64,000 bases of DNA from Maratus speciosus (lineage: Eukaryota; Arthropoda; Arachnida; Araneae; Salticidae), in NCBI GenBank assembly GCA_963932465.1, contig OZ010792.1, forward strand, positions 186,529,377-186,593,376. The letters are read 5' to 3'. Positions within the stretch are counted from its first letter, which is position 1, and each line of letters opens with the position of its first letter. The notes under the pieces were generated by a model. That model did no database searches and was not told where the DNA came from. It worked only from the letters and a program-made list of their open reading frames with translations. A program made the position numbers and the translations under genes. Below, one piece after another: positions 53,589 through 64,000 of this stretch.

Positions 53589-54221
53589 TATATACTTCTC
53601 TGTTAGTGGAATTTAGTCGACAGCCTCGAATAAACTAATTAAAAAAATTAAAATACATGTAATAGTAATATATATGTATGCACAACAAATTCACTAATTT
53701 TCTTCAGTGATGCCCATTTGGGAATTGATTAGTTTTCTAAGATTGGTAGTGCCTAATTTAGATATTTCAAATACTTTTTAAGCTAAATATGTTCCAGAGA
53801 GTCAGTTTTAAATATAACCTTAAGCAATGGCGAATACAGCTCACCATTTAGATGGGGTCGTGGATTTCCTTTTATTTGGGTGTGTGTGTGTGTGGGGGGG
53901 GGGAATCATATCTCTTTTTGAGAATTTTTTATATTGAAAAATGCCCATTCTTAGCCAAGTTTTACGAGTTGACAGCCACAGAAATGTCGTCGCAAGGGAA
54001 CAATTGACTGCCACTTCCGCAAATTCAGTTTAAAAAGTCTAACAATTGTTAACGATTAAATATGAAAAAAATATGTATTAAATTTTAGAGGTAACAAAAC
54101 CGTATACATTGGCAACTATGTGATTCTATCAGTGTTATGAAAATTGCAGGTGTAGCTTCTTCTTTTTGCTCAAAGTATTAAATAGTTTTTTTCAATCGAA
54201 CTTATATCGTTGGAATGGATC
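53589..54221. other. Gene-free stretch
   Basis: GT-rich then G9 run at 53880-53902. No recognised features. Confidence 0.4.
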
Positions 54222-54650
54222 ACTTTCTTCTGATGGACTGATGGCTTCCATTATTATGAAACAGCCATTATAAATGAAGTGTTAGGTGAAGATGAAAGAG
54301 CAGTCGTAAAAAGTTAGAAATCTGATTTTCTGGTCAGAATGGGGGAAAAAAATGGCCATAATTAAAAAAAATGGCCATTTTTCCCCCCATTCTAACCAGA
54401 AAATCAGAGTTCTAACTCAAAAAAAAAAAATAAAAAATAAAAAATAAATAAATAAAATAAAATAAATAAATAATGGCTATTTTTTTCCCCCATTCTGACC
54501 AGAAAATCAGAGTTCTAAAATTTTCCGATTGTTCTTTTATCTTCACCTAACACTTCATTTATAATGGCTGTTTCATAATAATGGAAGCCACCAGTCCATC
54601 AGAAGAAAATAACTCTGTTAAGCGGGACTCGGATAATCGAGACTCTACTG
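54222..54650. mobile_element. Tigger-like fold-back copy 1
   Basis: CTTCTGATGGACTGATGGCTTCC near 54227 (first 20: CTTCTGATGGACTGATGGCT) has its inverted copy at 54585-54606. The arms pair through TAACACTTCATTTATAATGG and AGAAAATCAGA. The right tip is GACTCTACTG followed by TA; the left tip is worn. An AATAA-rich run fills the loop (54418-54470). Confidence 0.65.
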
Positions 54651-55039
54651 TATATTTCATTTTTAAAATGATCTTTAGAATATTTTTTTGGTATTCAAAG
54701 GGGGGTCATGACCCCTGTGACCTCCCCCTTGGATCTGCCATTGACCTTAAGTAGTTTCACGTGTAAAAGTTTCTTCATGCGACACAGGGCCGAAACTAGC
54801 CTTTTTTGCACGCGGGGCAAACATGGATTTTGGCGCCCCCCCCCCCCTCTCTTCCACAAAGTATATTTACAAAGAGAATTTTACTAATTTTATAATAGAC
54901 GACTTATTTTAAAATTTAGAATATGTAATCATAAAATATGTAATACACAACTACGTAATCTACAGTGGCGGATCCAAGGGGGAGGTCCCTCTGAACATCA
55001 ACAAAAATATTCTAAAGATTATTTTTAAAAGGACATATT
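54651..55039. repeat. Inverted hAT-like flanking pieces and a GGGCCGAAACTAGCC fragment
   Basis: 54655-54750 and 54965-55035 are inverted copies (GATCCAAGGGGGAGGTC; AATATTCTAAAGAT). Each abuts a Tigger-like tip, so a composite repeat is present twice head to head. Between them CAGGGCCGAAACTAGCC (54787) and a C14 run (54838-54851) mark another hAT-like end. Confidence 0.55.
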
Positions 55040-55240
55040 CAGTAGAGTCCCGATTATCCGAGTCCCGCCTAACCGAGTTTCCGCTTTCACCGAGTTATTT
55101 TCTTCTGATGGACTGATGGCTTCCATTATTATGAAACAGCCGTTATAAATGAAGTGTTAGGTGAAGATGAAAGAGCAGTCGTAAAAAGTTAGAACTCTGA
55201 TTTTCGGGTCCGAATGGGAAAAAAAATGGCCATAATTAAA
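55040..55240. mobile_element. Tigger-like copy 2, one arm
   Basis: CAGTAGAGTCCCGATTATCC opens the piece. It then follows the same order as copy 1 (TTCTTCTGATGGACTGATGG, AAATGAAGTGTTAGGTGAAG). It ends in an A-rich run where the next element begins. The second arm is missing. Confidence 0.6.
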
Positions 55241-55257
55241 AAAAAAAAAAATTAAAC

Positions 55258-55750
55258 AGCTGCTATCAGATTCACCAACTTTTCCGCCGATTTTAACCCC
55301 AACTTTTTCCAGTTTAAAGGGATAAAAAGGTTACAATTGTCGTTGCTAAAGTTGGAGGAAAACTAGTACTACTAGTACCAGCCGTCGATATTTATCGCCT
55401 TTTCGTATCAATCGCTTATCACTGATTCGCTGAAATTTTGAAAGGTGGGAGGAAATCAAGGTTATTAGACATATAAGGTTGGCTCGTCACTAAGGACGCC
55501 GTCCCGCCCACTGCCGTTGCTATGTAGGATCAGACGTCACAAGAATCCAGGAACCCCTGCCGTAACCCAAGGTTAACCTTGGGAGGAAATGTTGCGGCTA
55601 GCGCAGACTTTTTTGAGATGCAGATAAAAAGTTGGGAATATTGCTGTTTGCTATCACACTGGGTGTCGAAACAATATTTCACGAAAAGTTGGAGGAAATC
55701 AAGAGTTGGCTTAAAAATTGCTCGAAAAGTTGGTTAATCTGATAGTAGCT
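55258..55750. mobile_element. Fold-back element with AGCTGCTATCAGATT ends
   Basis: AGCTGCTATCAGATTCACC at 55258 and the inverted GGTTAATCTGATAGTAGCT ending at 55750. Subterminal CCAACTTTTC and GAAAAGTTGG motifs repeat several times (55278, 55305, 55688, 55725). No frame. Superfamily unknown; no clear duplication. Confidence 0.6.
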
Positions 55751-56675
55751 CAAGCCGTGTATTATGTTGAATAGGGTTTGGCAAATTTCTACCAAAAAAT
55801 TCTCATTTTAAAATTGGCAAAAGTTCCGGGATTCGGTATTTAAAATCTGAAAATTTTCGGGACTAGTAATCGACCGGCTTCCCGAATCTCGGAATTGTAA
55901 TTCCTAAATATGGCCAAAAATAAATCAATAAATAAAGAAAATTGACGTGCGCCTTTGGGAGCTGGATAGTAAATGACTTCTATTTTTGAAACATGTTTTA
56001 TTTGATTCCATATTAACATGGTAACAGCAAAGTAATCTAATGTGTAACAATCCTTAGGAAATTGCGCGTTTGCTTTAATTATTTTTTAGTGTAACAGCGT
56101 GTTTCAGTATATTTGTTTTATTTGAATTATCAGTTAAAATTTTAATGTAGAAATACCGAAAGCTAATTTTTTTCGAAAAACGGCGGAATAGTTTTTTAAA
56201 AACATATAGATATTGTTTTCAGTTTCGTCGGAAAAAAAAAATATGTTAAGTTTAATGACAAATATTTTATGTTAAAATAGTTTCTCAATAATAACGCTGA
56301 AAGAGTTACACTTGAAAGTGTTGCTTGTAAAAACTCGATAAAAGAAACATTTGGAAACATTTTACCAATAAGGAATTAAAAAAATGAAGAATTTTTATAA
56401 AACGTTTCAACATATAAATTACTAATTTAAAATTTTCTTGAAACCTTTCAGCGTTAGAACTTTATTATTATTATTATTGTTATCCTATACGGATATAAAT
56501 GAACACTTTGATATGACTGCTGACACAAACATCTATGTAAGAAAGTTAGGCACTTAAAATAATCATTGTTATCATAGTACCATAAAATGAACATTAAAAT
56601 AGAAGTTTTAAAACTTTAATTATTTTTTAATTTCGAAAATTTTGTTTTGACTCTCTAATAATCTCACAAAGAATT
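55751..56675. other. Gene-free AT-rich stretch
   Basis: (TTA)n-like run at 56463-56480. No coding evidence. Confidence 0.4.
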
Positions 56676-57518
56676 CGGACTGTCTATGGGTGTCTGTCCG
56701 CCCGTGCTCTAACTCACGTAAATATAGTCCGATTGCTATGAAATTGATAGACGCTACTGGGTATCACTATAGCATGTTCGGTATTGAAAATGAAATGTAT
56801 AGCATTTACGGTTCATTTTACAAAGACACTCAAAAGAATTTCGTTACATTACGGTCTACGGGGGAAAATCGTTTTCGGTGTATTTCAATAATAGTACAAT
56901 ATTTTAAGCAATACAGAAATTTATATATATCACTGAGGTGAATTAGACGGCGCTTACTGTAGTATATGGTGTGGATAGAATATATCGTTCATTTACAGGG
57001 GCACACGAAAGAATTTGGCTACGGAAGACATTGAATTATTGAAACCTATGAACAATAATTGCCTGAAGTGCGTTTTCAGTTATATTGCGCGTATTTAAAT
57101 AGAACTATTTTTTAATATATTACTTTGTGTACATAAATTCTATAGGTCATATACAGGGCTGCACTAAATTTCTCAAGTGCATGTCCGTTTATTTACGGAA
57201 ATTGCTGAATGGAAATTTTCAACTGTGCTATTCGTTTCAATGAACAAACTTTTATCTTACTATGTATTTTACATACAAATCCGTAGAATATGTACAGGTC
57301 GGCACACGCCCACACACAAAAAAAAAAAAAAACTGATATTTTCCCGACTATTGATTGTAATAGCAGAAATTGGGTTTCAAATGCGTTATGAGTTTTTCAA
57401 ATTGTTTATTTATACATCATATTTTACATCAATAAAGTGTGAAGTTTTCTTACTGCATTCTGAATGTGTTGGAAAGTATTACATAATCTATGCTGGGTGC
57501 ATGATTTTTTGTTGTTTT
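56676..57518 (+). mobile_element. HINE-B copy 2, 5' end lost
   Basis: Begins in the CTGTCTATGG/TGTCTGTCCGCCCG run. Units are entered at about 56818 (ACAAAGACACTCAAAAG), 56995 (ACAGGGGCACACGAAAG), 57153 (ACAGGGCTGCAC) and 57293 (ACAGGTCGGCAC). Ends with TGTTGGAAAGTATT, an ATGC-TGGGT-GCAT hairpin and GTTGTTT. Collinear with 34480-35768 but with fewer units. The frame at 57177-57560 is a shadow. Confidence 0.7.
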
Positions 57519-57799
57519 TTTTTCTTTCTATTTTGTAGTGAAAAAAAAGCTTATTTATAAATTTAATATTGCCTAAATACAGAACTGCCGAATATGCAAA
57601 AATCTCCACTTTTTGACATTCCAAAAAGAAAGGAAAGAGTTTTAAAGTAGAATGCAAATTATTTGCAGTATTTTTCGAAAGTTAATTCAAGGATTTTTGA
57701 TAAGAAAGTGTAAAATTGGCCATTTCTATGGAAAACAATTGCAAAGCAGCAAAAATGAAAAAGCACCTTTTCCTATTCGATAGGCCTATATTGCATCAA
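57519..57799. other. Spacer
   Basis: AT-rich, no recognised feature. Confidence 0.35.
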
Positions 57800-58365
57800 G
57801 GATTTTCTAAATGTATTCTGAGCAGTTGTGGTTTTCTCTTTGTTGATTATTATACATCATATGTATAAGAAAATAACCATTAAATGCACGCAATCGAATA
57901 TCAATCAATCATAATAAATTTCAGTAACTCGATTCTGAGAATTTGTGATTTTCCTTATGTTGATTATTATACGAAAATAACCATTAAACGTACGCAATCG
58001 AATATCAGACAATCATAAGGAATTTCAGTAACAAGATTATAGGAAGTTGTGATTTTCTTTATGTTTATTATTATATGTCACATGTGTAGGAAAATAGTCA
58101 TGCGCACGCAATCGAATATCAGTCAATCAATATGAATTTCAGTAATACGATTCTGAGAGTTTATGATTTTCTTTAAGTTGATTATTATATGTCGTATTAT
58201 AGGAAAAAAACTATTAAACGTACGCAATCGAATATCAGACAATCATAATGAATTTCAGTAACAAGATTATGAGAAGTTGTGATTTTCTTTATGTTAATTA
58301 TTAAACGTGACATGTGTAGGAAAATAACCATTAAACGCACGCAATCGAATATCAGTAGTACGATT
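57800..58365. repeat. Tandem array, five units, 104-117 bp, alternating in two types
   Basis: CGCAATCGAATATCA recurs at about 57889, 57993, 58107, 58223 and 58340. Units 1 and 3 continue with TCAATCAAT and CGATTCTGAGA. Units 2 and 4 continue with ACAATCATAA and CAAGATTAT, so the array is a dimer of about 220-230 bp. Each has GTGATTTTCTTTATGTT. The reverse frame at 58197-58382 only reads through these repeats. Confidence 0.9.
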
Positions 58366-59344
58366 GAATGATGGCTATCCAAAGAAAAATATGACTATGT
58401 AGAAAAAGTGTTCGATTTTTATGTGAAATACTAATAAATTAACTTTAAAATTATTTAAGAAAGACCTTTTATTTTATACTTTACAATTGTTTGCAAATCT
58501 TTTACAATTATCTTTTACATATATTAATAATAATAGAAAATTTTGAGTAAAATAGAAAAATATCCCCGGCATATTAAGAACGATGATATTTAATTTTGTA
58601 TTATGAATTTTAAAATCTAATCTTTGAAATCTGTCTTTTTTGAAACATTTATTTTGAGAAAAAGTGAAAAAATTAAATAAAGAAATAAATAAAATATGTA
58701 GCTTTTAGCTTAAAAAGTGGCAAAAAAGATGCAATGAATTCTAGAAAGCCTGCATTTCTTTACTGAACGCAATTTATTTTACTTAAGGAAAAAGAGCTTA
58801 GCTTAGCTTTGTAATTTATTTTTTTGGATGAGATATAACAATGACAAATGCTAATTGATTTCCATTTTAATCTTTTAAATAACCTTTTTGTCCTCATTGA
58901 TGTAGGCCACTTAGGAAAGTTTGCGGCTGCTTGTTACGGATAATGCGGAAGATGATTTCATTGAAAATGAAAATTGTAAATTAAATTATTACTTGCATGT
59001 AGTACACGATGGTGGAGAATAATAACGATATGCAGTTATCTTTTGACTTTGCGCGAACAATAATAATTTGAGTAAGGTTTGTATTGTGAGATTGGGAAAC
59101 TCTTAATGTTATTTCATTAAAAATATTATGAGAGCTTTCATTTAAATGTAGGAAATAATAAAAGAGCAAAATAAACGATAAAAAATCAATGAACTACTAC
59201 AACATTAGTATAAAAAATCATAAACAGGAAAATTTGTTATGGATTTATCCCAGAGAGTTTTAAAACAGGAGTTATGACTTGTTTTAGGATTTTTTTTGTT
59301 CCTTCTGTACATTTATATATCTATATATCTATTGCACGAGCACG
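58366..59344. other. Gene-free AT-rich stretch
   Basis: No recognisable coding or structural element. Confidence 0.4.
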
Positions 59345-59416
59345 TGCGTGTAGATGATGTATGTGTGTGTGTGTGTGTGTGTGTGCGTGTGTGCACGTGA
59401 GAGAGAGAGTGCGCAC
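59345..59416. repeat. (GT)n-(GA)n microsatellite
   Basis: Long alternating TG run (59357-59393) followed by GAGAGAGAG and GCGCACG. Alternating purine-pyrimidine DNA of this kind can adopt Z form. Confidence 0.9.
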
Positions 59417-59939
59417 GTACCCATAAGTGACATTTAAAAAATAAATGTAGATTGTTTTCCCTCATTCATATATTATGTTCATAATATTTTTTTTTTTTCT
59501 TTTATAATTTCAGACTTGTTCTTGTGTAGTTTAGGAACAACATAGCATAATGAATGATGTCAGCAATTTGTTTGTTTTTAATCTCTTTCCTATCAATCAT
59601 TCTTGGAGCATTCTCACAATCTTTTGACTTTCGGTAATAAAAATCTGATGAAATTAAACTTGCTAAAATAACATTTTAATCTGATAGACAAATGCCTTAC
59701 GCTCGTATTCATGAATAACTTCGACCGAGGGTTAAACCGCGGGTTCAGTAACCCCAGGTTGGTATTTTCAACCAAGAGTTGAAAACTCGTATTCACCGTT
59801 TACTTCGGATGAAAAGTTACCCAACTCGGGGTTTCTCGACCTAGGTTGAACGAAATGTGTTTATTGGTTAAAAAAATCACATGCCTTGTTCGGTTTCGCG
59901 TCGAGACTTCGTTTGTTTATGTTTTGGAAGAAAAACGCG

Positions 59940-59973
<34 letters not shown>

Positions 59974-61554
59974 AGAAAGAAAAGAAAGATTCAATGTAGT
60001 GTGGGTTTTTTTTTTTTGTTGTTGTTTTTTTTTATCCCCACAAAATGTATGGACAAAATAAAAACCTGTAATCACTAAATATGGATTAACTTAATTTTTC
60101 TTGAAAGTTTTAATATTTTTTAAACAATTACTTTTTTTTAATTTATTAATGAGTTAGGTTAATGATCTGAAACGTGTCAACTGCTAAAATAAATGTTAAA
60201 AGGTTCTTTTTCAAAATAAATTTTCGCATAGTTGCTAAAAAATGGAACTTGATTTGGGCCAAAACTAACGAAACTTGATTTGAATAAAAACTAAAATTTT
60301 ATTTCAACAGCAATTATGACGATTTCTATTAATAATAGCTCTAGTTAGCAATTAAACAATTTATGATAATGAAAATATTAAAATGGGAGAAAAAAGGAAA
60401 AAAATTAAGAAAGTAGTCTGTTGTACTTTATATATACTATTTCTTTTATTAGTATAGATGGTATCCCAGCTGTATTAATTTTATTGTTTGGATTTTCAGC
60501 GAGCTAATTAAAATGTTTAATTCCTCTTAAATTAGATAGTAATTAATATTCCATGTTGACTGAAAAAAGTAGTGAAATAATATTAACAGAACTGCATAAA
60601 AAGCGGAATAGGTGATCCTAGCGTTGCCCTGGCACCAGGTACCAAGCCGCAGAGGCGCATATAGTTATCACTTCCGAGCGATTGATAAACATTTTTCATT
60701 TAACTACTCGCTAAATAAAATTCTATACTTCCTTTAAGTTTAAACTGTGTGCAGTGGAGATATTTTATAAGATATTATTTTAAGGAACACAAATATTATG
60801 TATTTATTTAGAAAATGATATTTTATTTTCTATATTTTTTCCAGCTTCTTAATTTCCTATTTTTAACTCATTTAGATATCACTTCATTAGATGTAATAAG
60901 AATCTCATTTAAAATAGAAATTAAAAGTGGGATTTTTTTTTTATGTTTGATTAATGATAGTTTGTAATCTAACAAAACAGCTCAAATTAATTATTAATAA
61001 TTTCATATGATTTTACATTATCTAATAAATAAAATAGCTGTCTGTTGTTTGTGAATCAGTGGAGAAAAACAAGTTCCCATTTGTACCACCATACCCATTC
61101 CCTCTATTTTTTTTTCTCTTTTTTGGTGTCATTCTTTAATTTAAGTAAATTAAACGTTTCTCAAGATGTTGTGTAAGATATAGAAATAAAAAGAAAGTTT
61201 AAAGTACATATTGCCAAAAATAGAAGAATATATGTAATCTCATACATACATATCTACCCTGTATATATAAAATCCTAATGAAACGAATTTATGAAACGAT
61301 TCTTTGAAACGACTGATTCAGTTTCACGGCTATTTCTCCTAAAATATGGAATACTTTGCGATGAAATTAACACCAAAAATCCGTATTGATCTGCAGATCT
61401 CAAAACTGGTATTAGAATTTTTAAATTCGAATTAGTTTTCGAAATATTAATTTTTTTCTAATTTTAAGTATATTTTTCTAATGATGGCAACTCAAATTTT
61501 AATCAGAACAGATATTTTTTTTTCGGATTTCAGAAAAGATTATTTTAAATTAAT

Positions 61555-61670
61555 TTGGCGACGAGTTTGGCCTCCCTTAAATATATACTAAGAAATGTAT
61601 CGTGCTACTTTTATTTATAATTCAATTTACTTGAACAATCTTTCGCCAAATCGAAAGATTCTGATTGGCG
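61555..61670 (+). repeat. Dispersed repeat related to 3943-4060
   Basis: GGCGACGAGTTTGGCCTCCC, then TTCAATTTACTTGAACAATC, parallels the copy near 3.95 kb. Function unknown. Confidence 0.55.
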
Positions 61671-62578
61671 CCAAAATGGCATTATATATATATATATTAT
61701 CTATACATTTTTTGACTGGTTTGTTTATATTTCATTAGTTACATTATATCTCCTTCATTACATGTTGAATTGTTTGCTTTCATAAATACTCATGATCACG
61801 AAGAATTTATTTACCTTAAAAATAGTCATCATTATTGCAAGGGCTGATAAAAATATTTTTGGTGTGGGGTTATTTTAAAAAAGGAAAGTTTTTTTTTTTT
61901 TTTACCAGCGTATTTCAACCCTTTAGTAATTTATTTTAATTTAGCTGTCAATTAAGAAGCAAAAAATATAAGTGATCTCTAAAAAAAGTCACAATTTCAG
62001 GAGGTAACATTGAAAAGTTATTCATTTTAGGATTTATTATTACTATTACTATTTTCGTATAAAATAGTACTAATGCAATATTTTATATTATGTATAATTT
62101 TGAAATTAAAATACAGTTGAAAAATAAATATTTCAAATTTCACAAAAATTGGGAAACATACGTAGAAGCTTACAAACAACTGTAAAAAAAAATCAATAAA
62201 GTAATAAAACTCAAATTGTTTAAATTTTAAGTTAAAATCTCTAATTTATAGATCTGATTTATATTTATCTCAGTTTGTACATAAACAATAATATATCTTT
62301 TACACAATAGACCCAAAATTTAATTTTAAAACATTCTATAAGTACTGATCAAAAATCTACAGAGAATCTATGGATATTCTAAGATAATCTGTGTATTTCT
62401 TTACTTAAACAAAAATGCAAATTCTCACATTTTAATTAGAACTTATGCAAGTACGACGTTTATTTCGGTCCTGTTAAAATACATTTGTGAATTTTTTAAC
62501 ATCAAAATTGCAAAAAATAAATGACCTTAAACGCGACAGTTGTTACTTTAGAAGCAATTATTCGGCTGTTTAAGTAAT

Positions 62579-62725
62579 CAGGTATGTGATTTCAGCGTTT
62601 TTGCACACCAATATATTCTTAGAGAAAATGTTGTTCTCTTAAATCGCAAAAATGTTCCGATTAAATGAAATATCATTTTCTCTAACAAAATACTGGTGTG
62701 CAAAAACGCGGAAATCACATCCCTG
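62579..62725. mobile_element. Small fold-back MITE
   Basis: CAGGTATGTGATTTCAGCG opens and CGCGGAAATCACATCCCTG closes 147 bp. The arms pair for over 30 bp (GTTTTTGCACACCA and TGGTGTGCAAAAAC), with an inner pair GAGAAAATG and CATTTTCTC. A short GTAAT lies on both sides. The overlapping reverse frame is a shadow. Confidence 0.75.
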
Positions 62726-63194
62726 GTAATATTGGCTATTTTTAAGGCAAATAAATTTTTCGCGACCACGCGTATTTATGTAAACAAACAATTCAACATG
62801 TATTCAATATATAGAGGCTATATACATAAATATAAACAAATCAGATAAAAATATTGAAGATAATTACATATATATGAGATTACATACCTTTGCATAATGT
62901 TATTCCGTTTTATTTAATAGTAGAACTTCTATATTTTACACAGCACCTTCTATTCTACAGCCATTGTAAAATGGCGGTTCTCTCCCTCTCCTCACTTTCA
63001 CGGCTTGTGTTTCGTTAAATACGCATGATCGGTTGAAAAATCCTGGGTTAAACTTGCTGTAGACCAAGGTTGGGTTACTGAACCCGGCGTTAGATTTCAA
63101 CCTCGAACCGGTTCAGTGGGGTTGACGGCCATTTGAGTTTTCAACCCGGGTTTTCTGCATAACTCCGGGTCGAAGTTATTCGTGAATACGAGCG

Positions 63195-64000
63195 TTAATG
63201 ATTCAAAATAAAGAAAAAATGGTCAGCAGCGAAATTTTTTTTTATTTAACTGAGGTTTAAGTTAAACTTGCGAGTTTAATTTTCCTTATCATTTTACCAC
63301 TAAAACTTTTTATTTTCTTCTAAATTATTCAAATAAGAAATAATAACAATGTAGTATTTTTATTACAAAATTTTGGTATAACATTGTCTTAAAGGGGTGT
63401 TAAAGAAGGGACAGTAAGGGAAAAAAAAGGGGGGGGTATAGGAAAAAAGGGACGAAATGGGAAAAAAAGGGACGGTAAGGATGGAACGGTAAGGAAAATT
63501 ACCACCTATTTTAGGCAAATCATGTTAAGACTAAGTGATAGCCACAATGTTCATTGATTTTTAGAAACAGTTGTTAACATGGGATTAAATTAATTTTTTT
63601 TTTTTTAAATTTACCTCGAAAAGTGCAGGAATAAACCTTGGGGACGGTAAGACTACCAATAAAGCCACGATCTTGAAATTGATATTTAAATGCTGATTTA
63701 AATTCGGTAGTAAATTTCCTGTCAAATAATTTTAGACATTATTTCTCTAGCACACTTCTGCATGAGAAAAAACTTGAAAAAAATTCTGTGGCTGCATCTG
63801 AAGTGATTTTCTGTATAATTTTAGAAGAGGGACGGTAAGGAATCTAAAACCCAGGGACAGAGTTTAAAAAATAATAACAACCCTAAAAATGTGTGCAGGT
63901 TAATTTATTGCTGCATATTTATATAAAACAATAGTTCCAGTTTCGGAAAAAAATTACATCGAATTATTTTTATTGAAACAATTTTATACAGGCAGCTCCA
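63195..64000. other. Gene-free end of window with recurring GGGACGGTAAGG
   Basis: GGGACGGTAAGG or near variants occur at about 63404, 63470, 63488, 63641 and 63829, between A- and G-rich runs. This may be the left part of an element that continues past the window, since no second end is visible. No coding frame. Confidence 0.45.

Larger units (their letters stand above)
59700..63194. mobile_element. 3.5-kb element with long imperfect TIRs and TTA flanks
   Basis: TTA (59697-59699 and 63195-63197) flanks CGCTCGTATTCATGAATAAC and its inverted partner GTTATTCGTGAATACGAGCG. The arms extend about 190 bp with CAACC/GGTTG-rich subterminal repeats (GGGTTCAGTAACCC; GGGTTACTGAACCC). The interior is AT-rich with no transposase frame; it contains an A30-like run (59944-59969), a repeat piece at 61555-61670 and a small MITE. 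A TTA duplication suggests a Harbinger-type enzyme, but the ends are not typical. Confidence 0.65.

Noticed and set aside
57177..57560. 127-codon + strand frame with hydrophobic tail
   Set aside because: Follows HINE-B units and an A-rich run; the matching region at 35.4-35.8 kb does not keep it open.
59345..59416. Promoter or regulatory role for the (GT)n tract
   Set aside because: No gene nearby; treated as a microsatellite only.
59846..60078. Two + strand frames with a Lys run then a Phe/Cys run
   Set aside because: Created by an A-run and a T-run inside the TTA-flanked element.
1..64000. tRNA, rRNA or snRNA genes
   Set aside because: I saw no cloverleaf with conserved boxes and no rRNA-like conserved blocks by reading; a covariance-model scan would be the decisive test.

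Overview
This window looks like AT-rich, intron-scale or intergenic DNA from an invertebrate animal, most likely an arthropod. The evidence is the mix of BEL/Pao and Ty1/copia retroelements, Helentron-like rolling-circle elements, Tc1/mariner, Tigger/pogo, hAT, TTAA-flanked and Harbinger-like elements, and the lack of any long cellular gene. The species cannot be told from the sequence. I see no rRNA, tRNA, CRISPR array or bacterial-style operon. The only candidate host-gene piece is a short WD40-like exon near 17.64-17.77 kb, held with low confidence.

Layout. 1-2.7 kb: 3' part of a frameshifted copia element on the + strand. 2.8-10.4 kb: Helentron-type repeat fragments, a Tigger/pogo-like element with TA flanks, a hAT-like MITE and several other inverted-repeat elements. 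10.49-14.09 kb: a TTAA-flanked fold-back element whose right arm was hit by a Helentron-like element (HINE-A) and then by a mariner, which itself holds a pogo-like element holding a Harbinger-like MITE. 14.2-20.5 kb: MITEs, microsatellites, fold-backs and unassigned AT-rich DNA. 20.5-31.3 kb: a decayed BEL/Pao retrotransposon on the - strand, split by a 5.03-kb Helentron-like insertion (22226-27255) that carries a broken PIF1-like helicase and about 375-bp tandem repeats. 31.3-37.2 kb: head-to-tail HINE-A copies, a fold-back with near-identical arms, a HINE-B element with seven tandem units, and two hAT-like MITEs with perfect 8-bp duplications. 37.8-40.7 kb: a HINE-A element expanded into a 147/148-bp satellite array. 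42.25-49.69 kb: a three-layer nest (long-TIR element, then Tigger, then a young copia with apparently identical LTRs). 49.7-64 kb: more TIR elements, a second HINE-B copy, a roughly dimeric 104-117-bp tandem array, and a 3.5-kb element with TTA flanks.

How it fits together. The window works as a graveyard and nursery of mobile DNA rather than a set of cooperating genes. The youngest piece is the copia element at 43255-47684: its LTRs look identical, it has a 5-bp target duplication, and it has one in-frame stop inside the protease. The most interesting structure is an architecture shared by three sequence-unrelated families (HINE-A, HINE-B and the 22.2-27.3 kb element). Each has a 5'-terminal palindrome, an inverted copy of that palindrome arm about 23-41 nt inside the 3' end, a short 3' hairpin, and internal tandem repeats; where it can be checked, no target duplication is seen. 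This matches what is known for Helentrons/Helitron2 and their non-autonomous HINE/DINE-type derivatives. Here it appears to be a route by which satellite arrays are seeded.
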